This document shows, one piece after another, positions 12,783 through 23,650 of a stretch of 64,000 nucleotides of DNA. The position numbers and the translations under genes were made by a program. The stretch's first letter is position 1. Every line of letters starts with the position of its first letter. The DNA comes from Acridotheres tristis (lineage: Eukaryota; Chordata; Aves; Passeriformes; Sturnidae), in NCBI GenBank assembly GCA_037013685.1, contig CM072887.1, forward strand, positions 39,049,154-39,113,153, read 5' to 3'. The notes under the pieces were generated by a model. It saw only the letters and a program-made list of their open reading frames with translations, searched no databases and was not told where the DNA came from.

Positions 12783-13103
12783 GCTGGGCCCCTGGCATTT
12801 GCTTATCACACACTGCTAAATACTGTAAGACAGCAAAAAAAACCAGGAAAGCAGAGAGATAAATCAACCAATACCCCAGTCACTCAAGTTGTGGCTAAGC
12901 CAGATAGTAAACCTAAGCCACTGGCAGTTGCTGCAGGAAGAAAGCACACCAGCAAAACTGATCAGCCAGTGGACAATGATGATGAAGGAGAAAGATCCTC
13001 AAGGCAGGCTTCCGATACAAAATCCGAAGTCAGAGCAACTGACACGTGATCAGAAGCCAATGTTAAGTCCTTATCTCTGAAAGACCTTCGTGTCTTCGTG
13101 TGA
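12783..13103 (+). pseudogene. Coding-like frame with one internal stop; unidentified retrocopy or exon candidate
   Basis: After a stop at 12780-12782 this frame is open for 88 codons to a TGA at 13047-13049, then for 17 more to a TGA at 13101-13103. From about 12825 the translation is unlike random DNA. It is highly charged and disordered: a basic start (RQQKKPGKQRDKS), a Lys/Pro stretch (VAKPDSKPKPLAVAAGRK), an acidic patch (DQPVDNDDEGERSSRQASD), and after the stop SEANVKSLSLKDLRVF. This is the style of a linker in a nuclear, nucleolar or cytoskeletal protein. I cannot name the parent gene. No initiator ATG with context, no convincing polypyrimidine acceptor before 12783 and no GT donor at the end are evident, so a decayed processed copy is likelier than a live exon. 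The (GTGA)13 tract lies about 95 bases upstream. Chance is possible; no similarity search was available. Confidence 0.35.
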
Positions 13104-13462
13104 ATGAGTGAGACTGAGTGGAGCAGTAGGGTACAATTATGTAGAAGGATTATTTGAACTGAATTCTTGGTTTGTAATCCTGGACACAAACTTTCAGTAT
13201 CCCATCCAAGATCTCTGAGCTGTGGACACAGGCAAGGGAGATGCTAAATGGGTGCTTCTCATTTAGAAATAGATATTCCCTGAAAACTGTTAAGCACAAA
13301 TAAGAAAAAAAAAGAAAAGCTTGAGCCGTTTGGTAGCCTGATGGCTCAAGTAGTGGGAATAGCTGGGCACTAGTCTTCACTCTAATTTGTGCTTATCCAC
13401 ATACACAAGTCAAATATTTTTACAAGGAGATGCTGAAAAGGGCTTTTTGTTACACCTCTCTA
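13104..13462. other. Non-coding DNA
   Basis: No gene recognised. An isolated Pol III A-box-like phrase, TGGCTCAAGTAGTGG, occurs at 13342-13356 without a B box at the expected distance. Confidence 0.45.
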
Positions 13463-13535
13463 TGGCTCAGTTGGTAGGGCATTTTCTTGATAAATACGGG
13501 TTGGGAAGCCTAAGTTCAGCCTCTGTCTACCTCCC
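13463..13535 (+). mobile_element. Possible tRNA-derived SINE head (A and B boxes)
   Basis: TGGCTCAGTTGG at 13463-13474 matches the Pol III A-box consensus (TRGCNNAGYNGG) at every position. GGTTGGGAAGCC at 13499-13510 resembles the B box (GGTTCGANTCC) with a substitution and an insertion. The start-to-start spacing of 36 bases is right for a tRNA or tRNA-derived SINE promoter. The intervening sequence does not fold as an anticodon arm, so this is not a functional tRNA gene. I see no matching SINE body or tail afterwards, so the family is unknown. A chance match cannot be excluded. Confidence 0.35.
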
Positions 13536-14830
13536 AGAAGAAAATGCTTTTGAACCATGTCCCCCTCTATCCTTCCTGGGTCTGCTGACACCCAAGAAGC
13601 CAGAGGACAGCCACCTTTGACTTGTCAGTTTTGTAAATCCACCCTTGAATCTAGCTTCAAAATCAAAGCACTTCCTTCCAGAAATGCCAAAGCATGAAAG
13701 TTTGCAGGTCATCCTCCTCCTTATTTTGATCCAAACTAATAAGCACAAACCGAATTCACTGATACTTTTAACTGTTCCATTTGCTGGTTTGAGGTATTTT
13801 GTCTTGGCCAAGTAATGCACTTAACCACAATCATTTGCCAAGCTCTAGCCTAGGGCTTATTTCGATGAAAAGTCTCTTCCCAGTCAAGCCTGCCCTGGCT
13901 CCAAGCTTGGATCCCCTTCTCCCCTGTTCTGTGTTACATGGGCAGCCTTTGCTTGCACAGAGCTTTTTTTTTTTGTTATCTGCCTGTGAATCCAGAGCTG
14001 ATGTTCTTTTTCTTTCCATCTCAAAAGCATGTTGTACAAAGACAGCACTCTGCTGACAAATTAACACAGCAAAATAGCGTTATTTAAGCACAAACACCTC
14101 AAACTTTTGTCATGGTGCTCTATAAATACAACACAACAGCATCCAGTGTCTGCTCAGATCAAATGTTTGCAATGAAAGGATGTCTGTGAATCTATTTAAG
14201 GGGGATTAAGATTCTAGCTGGCTAGATTCTGGGTCATTGGTTTAATGTCTATATTATTCAGTACTGTAGTATCTGTCTGCTAGACAGACTGCTTTAGCAT
14301 CTATCCTATGGCATACTGTGCTAATTATGCTTCCCATCCTCTGCAAGGTATTTTCAGTTCTGAGCACAGGAAGTGCCCTGCGAGTGGCTGCTCAGCCTGT
14401 GACACTCTTTTAGCTGCCTGACCCTTCTCTCCCACAGCCCCTCACCTCCTGACTGCCACACATACATCCAGGCACTCTGCTCCCTTGTGGAGTCCTTGTA
14501 GGAGCATCCTTCTAACAAGCCACAGTTTTGTTTGCCACACCAAACTGTCAGAGGATTCAGCAGCAGTCAGCAGCAGCACCACTACGGGCTGTTATTAAAG
14601 CAGCAGGAGCACAAACACACCTGGAACTGGCCCAGTAATTTTATTTTGTTTTAAGGCTCAATGAGAAAATCAAGCAGGAGAGGATATGTAGGAACATTTC
14701 AATGTTTGTGTCAGAACATTTCAATCAACCAAGTATTTTTTGACCTGAAACTGTTTTGGGATTTTTTTGCTGTGTTCAGAATATTTATTTCCTTTCTTTC
14801 TCCTTTCAGCTGTAGGTTGATTCAAAGGAC
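13536..14830. other. Non-coding single-copy DNA with conserved-looking stretch
   Basis: No gene recognised. The part 14080-14340 is AT-rich, free of repeats and holds several short motifs of the kind seen in conserved non-coding elements (TTATTTAAG, CTATTTAAGG, TCTGCTAGACAGA). This is only an impression; conservation cannot be seen from one sequence. A T9 run lies at about 13966-13974. Confidence 0.4.
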
Positions 14831-14879
14831 AAAAAAAAAAAAAAAAAGAAAAAAGAAAAAAAAAAGAAAAAGAAAAAAA
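14831..14879. repeat. A-rich low-complexity tract
   Basis: Poly(A) interrupted only by single G residues (A-runs of 4 to 17) over 49 bases. It could be a residual retroposon tail, but nothing upstream resembles a LINE, SINE or retrocopy body, so a simple repeat is the safer call. Lys/Arg-rich or Phe-rich open frames across it are artefacts. Confidence 0.9.
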
Positions 14880-16749
14880 TTAGAACAGAAAACACAAGAA
14901 CATATTTTCTGGTAGAAGTTACCCTTCTCACAGGAGATTTGGGGACCAAGCTATGTTTCTCAGATGCAAACTGATTTCTCATTAATAAATAACAATCCCC
15001 CCATACACACACGGTTGCAAAGGCTTCATTTTCTAGCAAATTTGCGGCTCACAGAAGATACTCTGACTCTTCCTCTGCCAGCCCTTTTGCATTTCCCTGC
15101 CCTGCTATATGGAGATTAGAGGCAGAGGTGCCTACAGCCCACACCCAGGAGCTTTGTCTGCCACTGCAGAAGCCTCTCCTGTGCTCCTGCCCCCAGTGAG
15201 ATTTCTCGGACAGAAAGGTGTGTTCTGTTGTCCTCAAAGCACGAGAACAACAGACCTGAGATGGCAGAAGTGTGATAAATAGAGAATAATGTGTCCTGCT
15301 AGACAGAATAATGAGATTACATATGAGCTGCCATATCATATCAATTAAACCATTGGCCCTTTTAGTCAGGCAAATCCATCCTGCCACAGTGATCAGTGCT
15401 TCAGGGAGAATGGGGAGAGAGAGGGAGGGCAGGACTGACATAACCAGCTTAAAATAACCCAGATGTTCCCACTGCTGCGTGCCCAGGCAGGATGGGTCTG
15501 GGTCTGGCCCAGGGCACAGGGATACCTGCCAGGGCAGCCGGGCAGCCAGCAAGGCTTCCACTGCACCAGGGCACTCAGCACTGGCTGGCTTTGGGTATCC
15601 AAGAGGACAGTCAGGGGTGGATTGTCCCAGTCAGCTGTGGGCTGCAGACCCTGGAGCTGTATGTGCCCCCAGCCTGGCAGCAAGGTCTTGTCCTTCTGCT
15701 GGGAACTCCTGGTTCCAGATGAGTGGAGGATTTATCACTCCTAGGTGACAGCTGATGATGTCCTGAGCACTCATGAGGCCCCATTTTGTTGTGACAACTT
15801 AAGTGCATGCAACATGTGCTTGCCTGGCCCTCTCTCCAACATGACACAGCTGTTTCCAATGGCAAACACAAGTGCCTCCCTTACCAAGCCTGACACAGGA
15901 GGACCCAAGAGGCAGAGTGAAGCACTCAGCAGAAAAGGTTCCATCAGAGCTCTCTGCTCACCTTCTCAGGCAGCAGCCCCAGGTGCTAATGCAAGGAGAG
16001 GAGTACCCCACTCATGGGGTGGTTGTACCCTCAGACATGTGACCTTCTCACAGAGCAGCTCTGTGTTTAATTAGCTGTGTTTTGGCTATTTACTCAAGTA
16101 GCTAAGTAATGTTCTGCCTTTCAGACACTGTTGTGGTCATGAGCTAGCCATGTACATGGTCTTACTCTAGCAATAGGATGAGATGTCAAACCCTCCTGCC
16201 CTTTCTCCAGCTGCCTTTAATGTACCTCTAGTTCAAAAAGATTTATCAGATTGTTCCAAAAGCATTAAGAAAGCAAAGCCTGTTTCCCTATTCTTTTCAG
16301 TCTTGTGACTAAATTAACTGATATCTAACAAGACACAAGCTGCCCTTTATGCTTTCTCTGGGGTCCAAGTGCTTTTAGCGTCTCTTTCCCATGTGAGTCT
16401 ACTGATGACTCTGGGATAAGCTGCCACTCCAAATATCTCCACAAAACTCACCTTCCACCTGCTGTAAAATTCTACAGATGAAGGGCCTGGGAAAAAGTGA
16501 ACAAAAGGAAAAAAATAGAGTTACCAACAGTACTGGTGAAAACCTTCTGCAGATTTGGTGAGGTGTCTCCAGGCAGGCCATATGAGACTGACCCCTACAT
16601 CACACCTGGATTTCTTGCACCATGATGTGCAATTCTCCATGCCTTGCAGGTGCCCATGGCTGGCTCCTCTGCTGTGATCATGGGTACACTGACCACCAAA
16701 GTCCCTGCTCCACATGGGATATGGCACCTGCCCCTGTGCCTACACTTTC
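14880..16749. other. GC-richer non-coding block with chance open frames
   Basis: Between about 15050 and 16000 the sequence is richer in G+C. Overlapping open frames of up to 170 codons occur on both strands (15049-15561 minus; 15463-15748 plus, in several frames). Openness on both strands in several frames at once points to composition, not coding. No domain, signal peptide or splice pattern is convincing. No CpG clustering is visible, so there is no promoter-type island. Confidence 0.5.
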
Positions 16750-16975
16750 AAGCAGAAGAAGATGTTTGGCAGTCAGAGACAGAGGAGCAGAAAGCAGAGG
16801 GGAGTGAGGAATATGCAGAAGAAAGCAGAAGTAGCAGAAAAAGAGTTGGAGTATAAGCAGATTGGAAGCAACCTGCAGCAAAGTGCAAAAGAAGAAAAAT
16901 GAAGGGAATCAAAGACAATTCCTAAAGGAAACAGAAGATGAAAAGATGAGCTCTTCCAAAGAGAGGAGAACACCA
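16750..16975. repeat. Purine-rich low-complexity stretch
   Basis: The plus strand is dominated by AAG/GAAG/AGAG/GAGGA words across about 225 bases, with few pyrimidines. It gives Lys/Glu/Gln-rich open frames in two plus-strand frames and Phe/Leu/Ser-rich ones on the minus strand, all explained by strand bias. An exonic-splicing-enhancer-rich exon would look similar, but no flanking acceptor/donor pair fits one frame. Confidence 0.6.
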
Positions 16976-19900
16976 TTTCTCAGGTGGGTTAGCTGGTGCC
17001 AGGGACAAAGCTCTCACTCCCTGATGTTCGGTGTAACTGAACAAAGGTTACAGCTACATGGCAAAGATGAAGAAATGACTGATTTCTAAGCTAACGTTTT
17101 TTGCTACCTGAAATGGCAGCATTACTTCAAATATTCATTATTATTTTCTACATTGTTTTTTAAACACAGTTTGTACGCAGTTTAAAATACAACCACCAAC
17201 TACAACAAAAACAGAGTTGCAAAAATTTATCCTTTACCTGGGGAGGAGCAGTGCAATAGAGGGAATTAAGAAATGCAGTAATTGCTGCCTGGAGAGTGGC
17301 AATGCCTGCTGGTTTTGGGTATCCCAGTTTGTGGAAAGATACCCCATTAATATCAGAAAGAAAAAAAGGCTTATTTGGGTTAGAGCAAAATTTTGTGTTC
17401 TTACTCTGCTTCTGACAGCAGCCCAGAGCAAATGCTATGGAAAACAGTGCCAGAATGATACCAGGAAACAGCCATCACTTCCTGGAATGGCTCTTTGGCA
17501 AATCCATGTCCTTCTGGGGCAGCTTGTTATATTGTTTGGTTTGTATAGTTGCATAACTCAGAAAAGTGGAGCTACAGGCTATGGAGTGGTGAGGCCCTTT
17601 GAGTGTGCTTCAGTGGAGCTTGGGAGTGGAAATCTGGGACAACTCTGGCTCTTCCCCACATGGACTAGGGGTTCAGACCCTACAAAGGGCACCTCAGAGC
17701 ATCAATTCTGCAGGCAATTTATTTCTGAGAAGTGGTATTAGCATGGAGAAAGATGTCTTTTCCAGCATATTTAATTTGATGGGGGAAAAGGTGTTTTAGC
17801 TTAGGAGATTGCTGGTGTAGAAAAGAGGCTGTATCTCCAAAGTGCTCTTTAGAGGAGAGGCAGAGCTGGTGAGTGGCAGTAGTGGGCATTGAATGTGAGC
17901 TCCTGGGAGGGTGTAGCATCAAGGACAGGGTCGTCAAGACTCAGACAAGCTAGTGAATTATTTTCTTCCCCTTTGGCAACTAGAGGAACTCTGCAATATT
18001 TAAGAGCTTGGCTGGAGCAGAAATGAAGGGCTGAGTCACATTCTGGGCCCTGTGCACAGGCATCTGAGAAGATGCCTTCAGTGCTCGTTGCAACAGCCTT
18101 CAAAAGGACTCAGCTCCCCTGAAGCTGATAATGTCTCTTCAGTTTCAAAACAGACCACCAGTAAGGTAATGAAGGAAGCCAGTGGAAAAATACTGGCAAG
18201 AGATAACAGATTCATCTGAAAATCCATGCCCCCCTCCAAAAAAATTGCTTAGAAGTGGGGAAGAAAAGGTCTGCAGTTGATTCAGTGTTGTGCATCAAGT
18301 CAAAAATGCCTATGACATTTTGGAAATGCCGACAGCTTGGGGAAATGGAGTGACTTGCCATGACCTCCGTCCTGCTCATCCCAGCAGGGATGAAAGGAAA
18401 AGCCCCACAACATTTCTGGAATTGTTCAGACCACTGCTCTGCAAAGGATTGAGCATGCTGGGCTGCAGTGCGTGCTGAGGCACTGGCTGGCTGAGAGGAT
18501 TTGGCTTGGAGGCACATGAAGGCGATCCCTCATATGGTGAAATCTCATATCCCAGCAGCATTCCGTCTTGGAAGAAAGAAGACTGCAAGGGCCTCTACTG
18601 TACCACTGCCAGCCATGGGGGCTCATACCTGGCTGCTCTACACAGGAAAGAAAAGAGCTGACAATGAGCAAGAGGCTGAAAATCATGTTTACTTTTGCTC
18701 CAAGGCTTAGCCCTCAGAGGACAAGATATGAACTGTTATTTTATGAAATGATTGTGTGGATGAGTATGTCTGCATCAGTACTCTGCCTTGCCTCACTTTG
18801 AGTCATACTGCAGCAGGGCTGAATAAAGATGGGCCCAGGCTATACTGTTCAGATACAGACACAGGCTCCTGGCTCTCCACTGTGAATGAGATGTGAATCT
18901 CCACTTGAGATTAGCAAGTAACACAAGTTTTTGTGGAGATTCTTGCAGGAGCAGCTCTGTGCCCAGCCTGGCAGAAGAGAAACAAGGTTCCATGCCTGGA
19001 GGGAGCCAGCCCAGCCCCCATTGCATGAGGTTGGTAACTCCATAGGCAGTGAGTTGTGGTGTTTGAAGGGCCCTGCTGGCAGCATAGGAGCATCCTGTGG
19101 CTGGCCTAGGCATTCACCCGAGTGGGAGCACTCAGCTGAAGTGGGACAGTTGCAGCTTGAAGCTCCTCACCTCTCTGCAGATCTGGGACCTGGGTCTGCT
19201 ACATCCAGAGCAAGTCTATATTTCATTTATCTGAGCAGATCTACAGCAAGGATTTGTGTCAAAAGCAAATCTTCTGCTGAACAAAAAGTATTTTGGCAGA
19301 AACCTGAAACCAGGTATTTGGCTGGCTCAGCCAGGAGAGAATGGGACATGCTCATTACCCTGGCTGGCTCTGCAGCTCTTGATGCTGTAATAAACAAGTC
19401 CCTCAACCCAGCCTTTCCTTTGCTTTATCCCTGTAACAGCTCTGCGTGCTCTGCAGGCAAGGAGTCTGGCAGAGACTGGGGATATTCCCACCCCAGAGTC
19501 TGGAGGCAACGCCAGTGGCCCCAGATGCACACGGGCAGCATCCAAACCCAGAGCACTCAGGGAGAGGGGAAGATGCAGTTGGCAGTGCTGATTTATTCTG
19601 GGGGGGTTATTCCTTGGAGCCAGAGACTTGGAGTACCTTGAATGATGCATAGTAATGGCATTGCAGCCATCGGAGCAAATTCCTTCCTCGATGTAAGAAA
19701 GGAGTTGTGAAATTCTGTTTCTAAAATTAGGGAGAAATTTCTACGTCAGCCAGAGTCTTTCGGTGAGCACGTTACAAATGATTGCCCAAGTTGTGAGCAG
19801 AATAAGCAGTGACATTACAAAAGTCAAGACTGCTGTGCTGTCTGTCCCTACCTGACCTCCTTAAAATCCGAGAAATACAAAAAGTTGGGGAACTAGTCTA

Positions 19901-21994
19901 GGCCTTCAAAGAAACGCTGCTCTGAGTCATGACCAGCACGACCTTGCTTTACCAGAGGAAAGAGAGTGCAAAAACTTGCTGGTACCTGTGTGACCCCAGC
20001 AGAACTGCCCAGAGCTGGGAAACATCCTTTGCCGAGGCATCAGCTTCAGTGATGGCTGCTGCAAAAGGGGCTAGGAATTAGCCAGGAAGTTGTTTAACTA
20101 GCTATATGTTACTTTTTTTGCTTGTGTGATTTGATGGAGCAGTCAAGACAGGCTGGGTCACATCCACAAGCTACTGGCAGTTTATATTAACAGTAGGACA
20201 GAATAACAGCACATTAAGGTTTCTTTTATTTTTTTTAATTTAATAGTTCTGAAGTTCTTTTTATTTTCCAATAATAATTTTTATAACACTGAAGTTACAA
20301 CCAGCTTAGCATAGATCAGTCTGGTTTTTTATATCATGTTATATATTGTTATATATTTTTATATCATGTTTTTATATTGGTCTGCTATGTTTCCCTTTTG
20401 AAGCAGTTAGGATATTAATATCATTAGCCTAATATTTAGTCAGAATATATATTTTATATCCTAATAAAGATTAATTACGGTGAGCCACTCACCTCATAAG
20501 TCACGATGTGTTGGTCCTTCGAGACATTACACATTATTACCAGGCTTGAGGAAACTCGACATAAAATGTAACACCACATCAAATCTCAGAATAGGTAAAG
20601 CCTGCACCTCACACTCAAATGAGAGATATTTTAATGACTGGCCTTGGAGTGTTGAAGGTTTGCATGTATTGGGAATAGGATGCTATACAGTTCACAATTT
20701 AATATTGCTTTATGCTTAGGGACCAATTTAAAACTTGCTCTAGGAAAAAATAAGATTTTCCATTTTCTAGCTCTGTTCCTCACCTCTTCTCCTCTCACAC
20801 CCTGTCTCGGTTCACTGCTCCCATCCCTTTCCTAGCCCTAAACACTGGCTGACCTCTCTCTTCTGGGAGGGAAGATTTGGAGCTGGATGGCTTCCATACA
20901 AAGGTCCAGCCTTACCTCATGCACTATTGCTGTAGAGAAGTAACCTCATGCAGTGCTTCTCTCTAGATTTTATTGTGACTGCATTATAAGATAAAAGAAA
21001 TGATAATTGCCTTTCATCCTAGAAGTAGACAGCCTCAGAAATTACCCTGAAAGGCCTTGAATCAGTAAACAGCAATTACGTGAGCTCTCTCTCTGAGGGA
21101 GAAGGTGATGTCATGGTAATTTTGAATAAATAAAAGCACTTGAAAATTTTGAGAGCTGAAGCAATTTTACACTGTCATCCTTTCAGATTTGACTATTCAT
21201 ATGTTGCATTTCAGCTCATTAAGGCTGTTTCAGAGGGAGCTGACTGCAATGATTTGTGTCTTTTGCCTCATCCTTGGCCTTCCTCTGAGCTGGTAGGTCC
21301 AATCCACCGTGCAGGACCCAGACGTCCCCCCAGGCATTTTGCTTGGCCTTCACCCTCTGCCACTTGAACCCTTCCTTGACATCCCCAATTCCCAGCTTTG
21401 TCTTTTTCTGGCAGGCTTTCCCCTCTTTGAGGAGCAGGCAAGCAGCTGCCCCATATAGCTGGCCTCTGCCCCATGGATACCTCTTTAGGTTGCCACATGG
21501 ACTTCCTCTGCACACCTCCTGCTTCCCTCCCTGACCATGGCTCTCAGGTGCTCCTTCTCCCCACTGCACAATCTGCAGTTCCCCCACCGTGGTGTCTCCT
21601 CAGCCCCACAGACAAAAACCCAGATACTCATTTAGGCAATCACCCTCTACCTTCCTAAACTCCTTCTGGTTTTCACCACAGCTGCCCATCTTCCTCCCCT
21701 GCATATCTGCCTTCTGCTAAAGGGGACACATCCACGTGGGTCTCCTTGGTGATCCATTTCTCCATCTCGCTAGCCTTTGACCACAGCAGCTAAATTTCTT
21801 GATTGCTCATAGATTATGTAGTTGGATGTGATTGCTGTCACCATCTGCTCTGATCTTCAGTATAATTTAAGCCACAGGTCTCCTCTGAATTATTTCCTGC
21901 TGTTTTTTTTATAAATAGACATTCAAAAATGCCAACTCTTAGCTCGTTCTTTCCTATGATGGAGCCACCAAAAGTGTTCTCTGCTTGTTGCACT
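16976..21994. other. Non-coding DNA; GC-richer block 18.9-19.65 kb and C/T-rich block 21.2-21.75 kb
   Basis: No gene established. The frame from 18931 to 19641 (plus) is stop-free for 236 codons, the longest in the window, but its first in-frame ATG is at 19348 and the translation shows no domain. The 174-codon frame 17217-17741 also begins at a non-ATG codon. The sequence 20220-20470 is very AT-rich with locally repeated TATATCATGTT and TATATTGTTATATAT phrases. From 21240 to 21720 the plus strand is pyrimidine-rich (many CCTC/CTTC/CCCC words). None of this matches an RNA gene or repeat family I know. Confidence 0.45.
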
Positions 21995-23153
21995 GCTTGC
22001 TGCTTACTATTAAAAATACATGCTTTATTTCTAGACTGGATTTGTCAGCTTCAACTTCCAGCTGTTAGATCCAGTTACATCTTTATCTGAAGAGTCCTCT
22101 TTACAATTTCTGTTCCTCAAATAGATGCTATGATTAATTCATCTCTTAAACTTTGTGTGGTTAAAATTAACCGTCTGAGCTCCTCTGTACTTCTGCTGTG
22201 TTTTCCCACCTTTGTCTTCTCTCGAGTACCTTTGGTTCATATTGTTCTTGCACTGAGTGCACCAGAGGAGGGTACAATAACTATCCAGTCCTAATTAATA
22301 CTCTGTGTATTGAAAGACAATGATTACTATTCTTTGTATCAGCAATGGCTTGGGATAGATTTTTCCCCCTCTTCAGGGAATATAGGCTACAATATTTAAG
22401 AGTGATCCAGCAACCACAGAAAAGAAAGCCTTTTATCTTTGCCCTTGCAAGATGTAAATCACCTTGAAGACTTCAGATACATAGCAGTGATGCATTCTGC
22501 TTCCCTTCTTGTTCCCACACTATCACCTAAATTACAATGAAAATGCTTTCAATGCTGTTTTCTACATTCATTCAATACATCATGAGTCCCAGCTCATTCT
22601 TAAATACACTGTTATTATATAAATAGAGCTTGTGCTCTTTCCCATATATGTGGGATTTTATATTTTGGCAGGTACTTTATATTTTGGTAATGTTTTGGCA
22701 GGTACTTTTTCCTTGCATCCAGTTTACACGTGATACATATCAGTCTCTAGTTTCAACATTTTGAGGTTTTACTGTTTCATTAATATTGTGAGAGATTATG
22801 CTACATTTTCTTCCAGAGCAGTGACAATTGTTTCGAATAGCATATGTACAAAAAGTAATTTTCATGGAACATCTGCAAATCCAGGCCTCTATGCAAACAT
22901 CTTCCCATCTACAGCTGCATTTTTAGATCTCCAAATTAACCAGTTTCTCACGTCTTTCATCTATGACAAGGATTTTGTATCTTTCTAGTTTCTTACTCAA
23001 AATCCTAAGAGGTACCACCCAAACATCTTTCAGAACACTGTTATTTCAACCTTATTCTTTATCAGTTGGAATTTAACTGATTTTTAAAGAATAAAATCAC
23101 AAATTTTAAAAAAAAATTAAACCTGTGTGAGTTTGTACTAATTGTATCATTCT

Positions 23154-23201
<48 letters not shown>

Positions 23202-23650
23202 TCCTTCCTTCCTTAGGAAATGAAATTTACCATCACCTATCTGATTATTCTGCAAAAGATCAATTCAGTTTCACAGGACTGGTATCATGGGATCATTTCA
23301 CTTGCCTTTTTTAATATTTCCATATTTTTGGCTTCCCGCCAGCGCCCTGGATCATCCCCAGTGTTTCAAGATGCATTGAAAATTGACATTACTGATGCAG
23401 AGAGCCATTCATCAGTTCTTCTGAAGCTGTTGATTACAACTTTTCTGGATTTTAGAAGCCCAGAGAGAATAACTGCTGTTTAACATTTTCCTTGGTTACT
23501 TTTGGAATAGAAGTATGCAGCTTAAAAAATCATCGTGGTGTCTGTCTTTTTCTAAATACAAGGCAGAAGATACAGCTATTAAATACCCTTTCTTGCATTC
23601 CTTTTGCTGCTGGACAATGGCTAAGATTCCTTAAAATTTCTGCCGTATTT
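21995..23650 (-). mobile_element. Ancient CR1 LINE, about 1.6 kb, linker through RT to 3' region, antisense
   Basis: The most extensive relic in the window. Read on the plus strand, segments of the antisense old-type CR1 appear in order. At 22025-22110 is the 3' region (ATTTCTAGACTGGATTTGTC, CAACTTCCAGCTGTTAGATC). At 22120-22280 are decayed phrases including the one ending in the stretch for a GCACCAGA-type motif. At 22700-22745 is the RT part preceding the palm box (CCAGTTTACACGTGATACAT). At 22800-22850 lies TTTTCTTCCAGAGCAGTGAC. At 22930-23030 is the RT core (AATTAACCAGTTTCTCACG, TTTTGTATCTTTCTAGTTTC, AGAGGTACCACC). At 23340-23440 lies the segment with CCCCAGTGTTTCAAGATGCA and TTGAAAATTGACATTACTGA. 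At 23470-23620 is the linker after the endonuclease (CTGCTGTTTAACATTTTCC). The palm catalytic box, expected near 22765-22785, is unrecognisable. Both strands are full of stops. A CTTT/CCTT microsatellite interrupts it. Identification is from memory; the ends and the 22350-22690 part are uncertain. Confidence 0.82.
23155..23214. repeat. (CTTT)n then (CCTT)n microsatellite
   Basis: Twelve pure CTTT units (23155-23202) followed by three CCTT units (23203-23214), a compound pyrimidine tetranucleotide repeat. It sits inside the antisense CR1 relic, between two segments that are near neighbours in CR1, so it expanded or was inserted after the CR1 arrived. Long pyrimidine/purine mirror tracts like this can form triplex DNA. 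Confidence 0.97.

Noticed and set aside
12565..12867. Minus-strand open frame with Leu-Thr-His-Ser repeats
   Set aside because: The repeat is the (GTGA)13 microsatellite read in reverse.
13342..13356. Second A-box-like phrase TGGCTCAAGTAGTGG
   Set aside because: No B box at 30-60 bases downstream, so no Pol III unit.
14831..14879. Poly(A) tail of a retrocopy
   Set aside because: No recognisable LINE, SINE or gene body precedes it, and no target-site duplication is evident.
15049..15561. 170-codon minus-strand frame
   Set aside because: It lies in a GC-richer block where several frames on both strands are open at once; no domain or splice signals.
17217..17741. 174-codon plus-strand frame
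   Set aside because: Non-ATG start, no domain, no exon signals; consistent with chance.
23155..23214. Regular array resembling a CRISPR or satellite
   Set aside because: Four-base units without spacers; an ordinary microsatellite.
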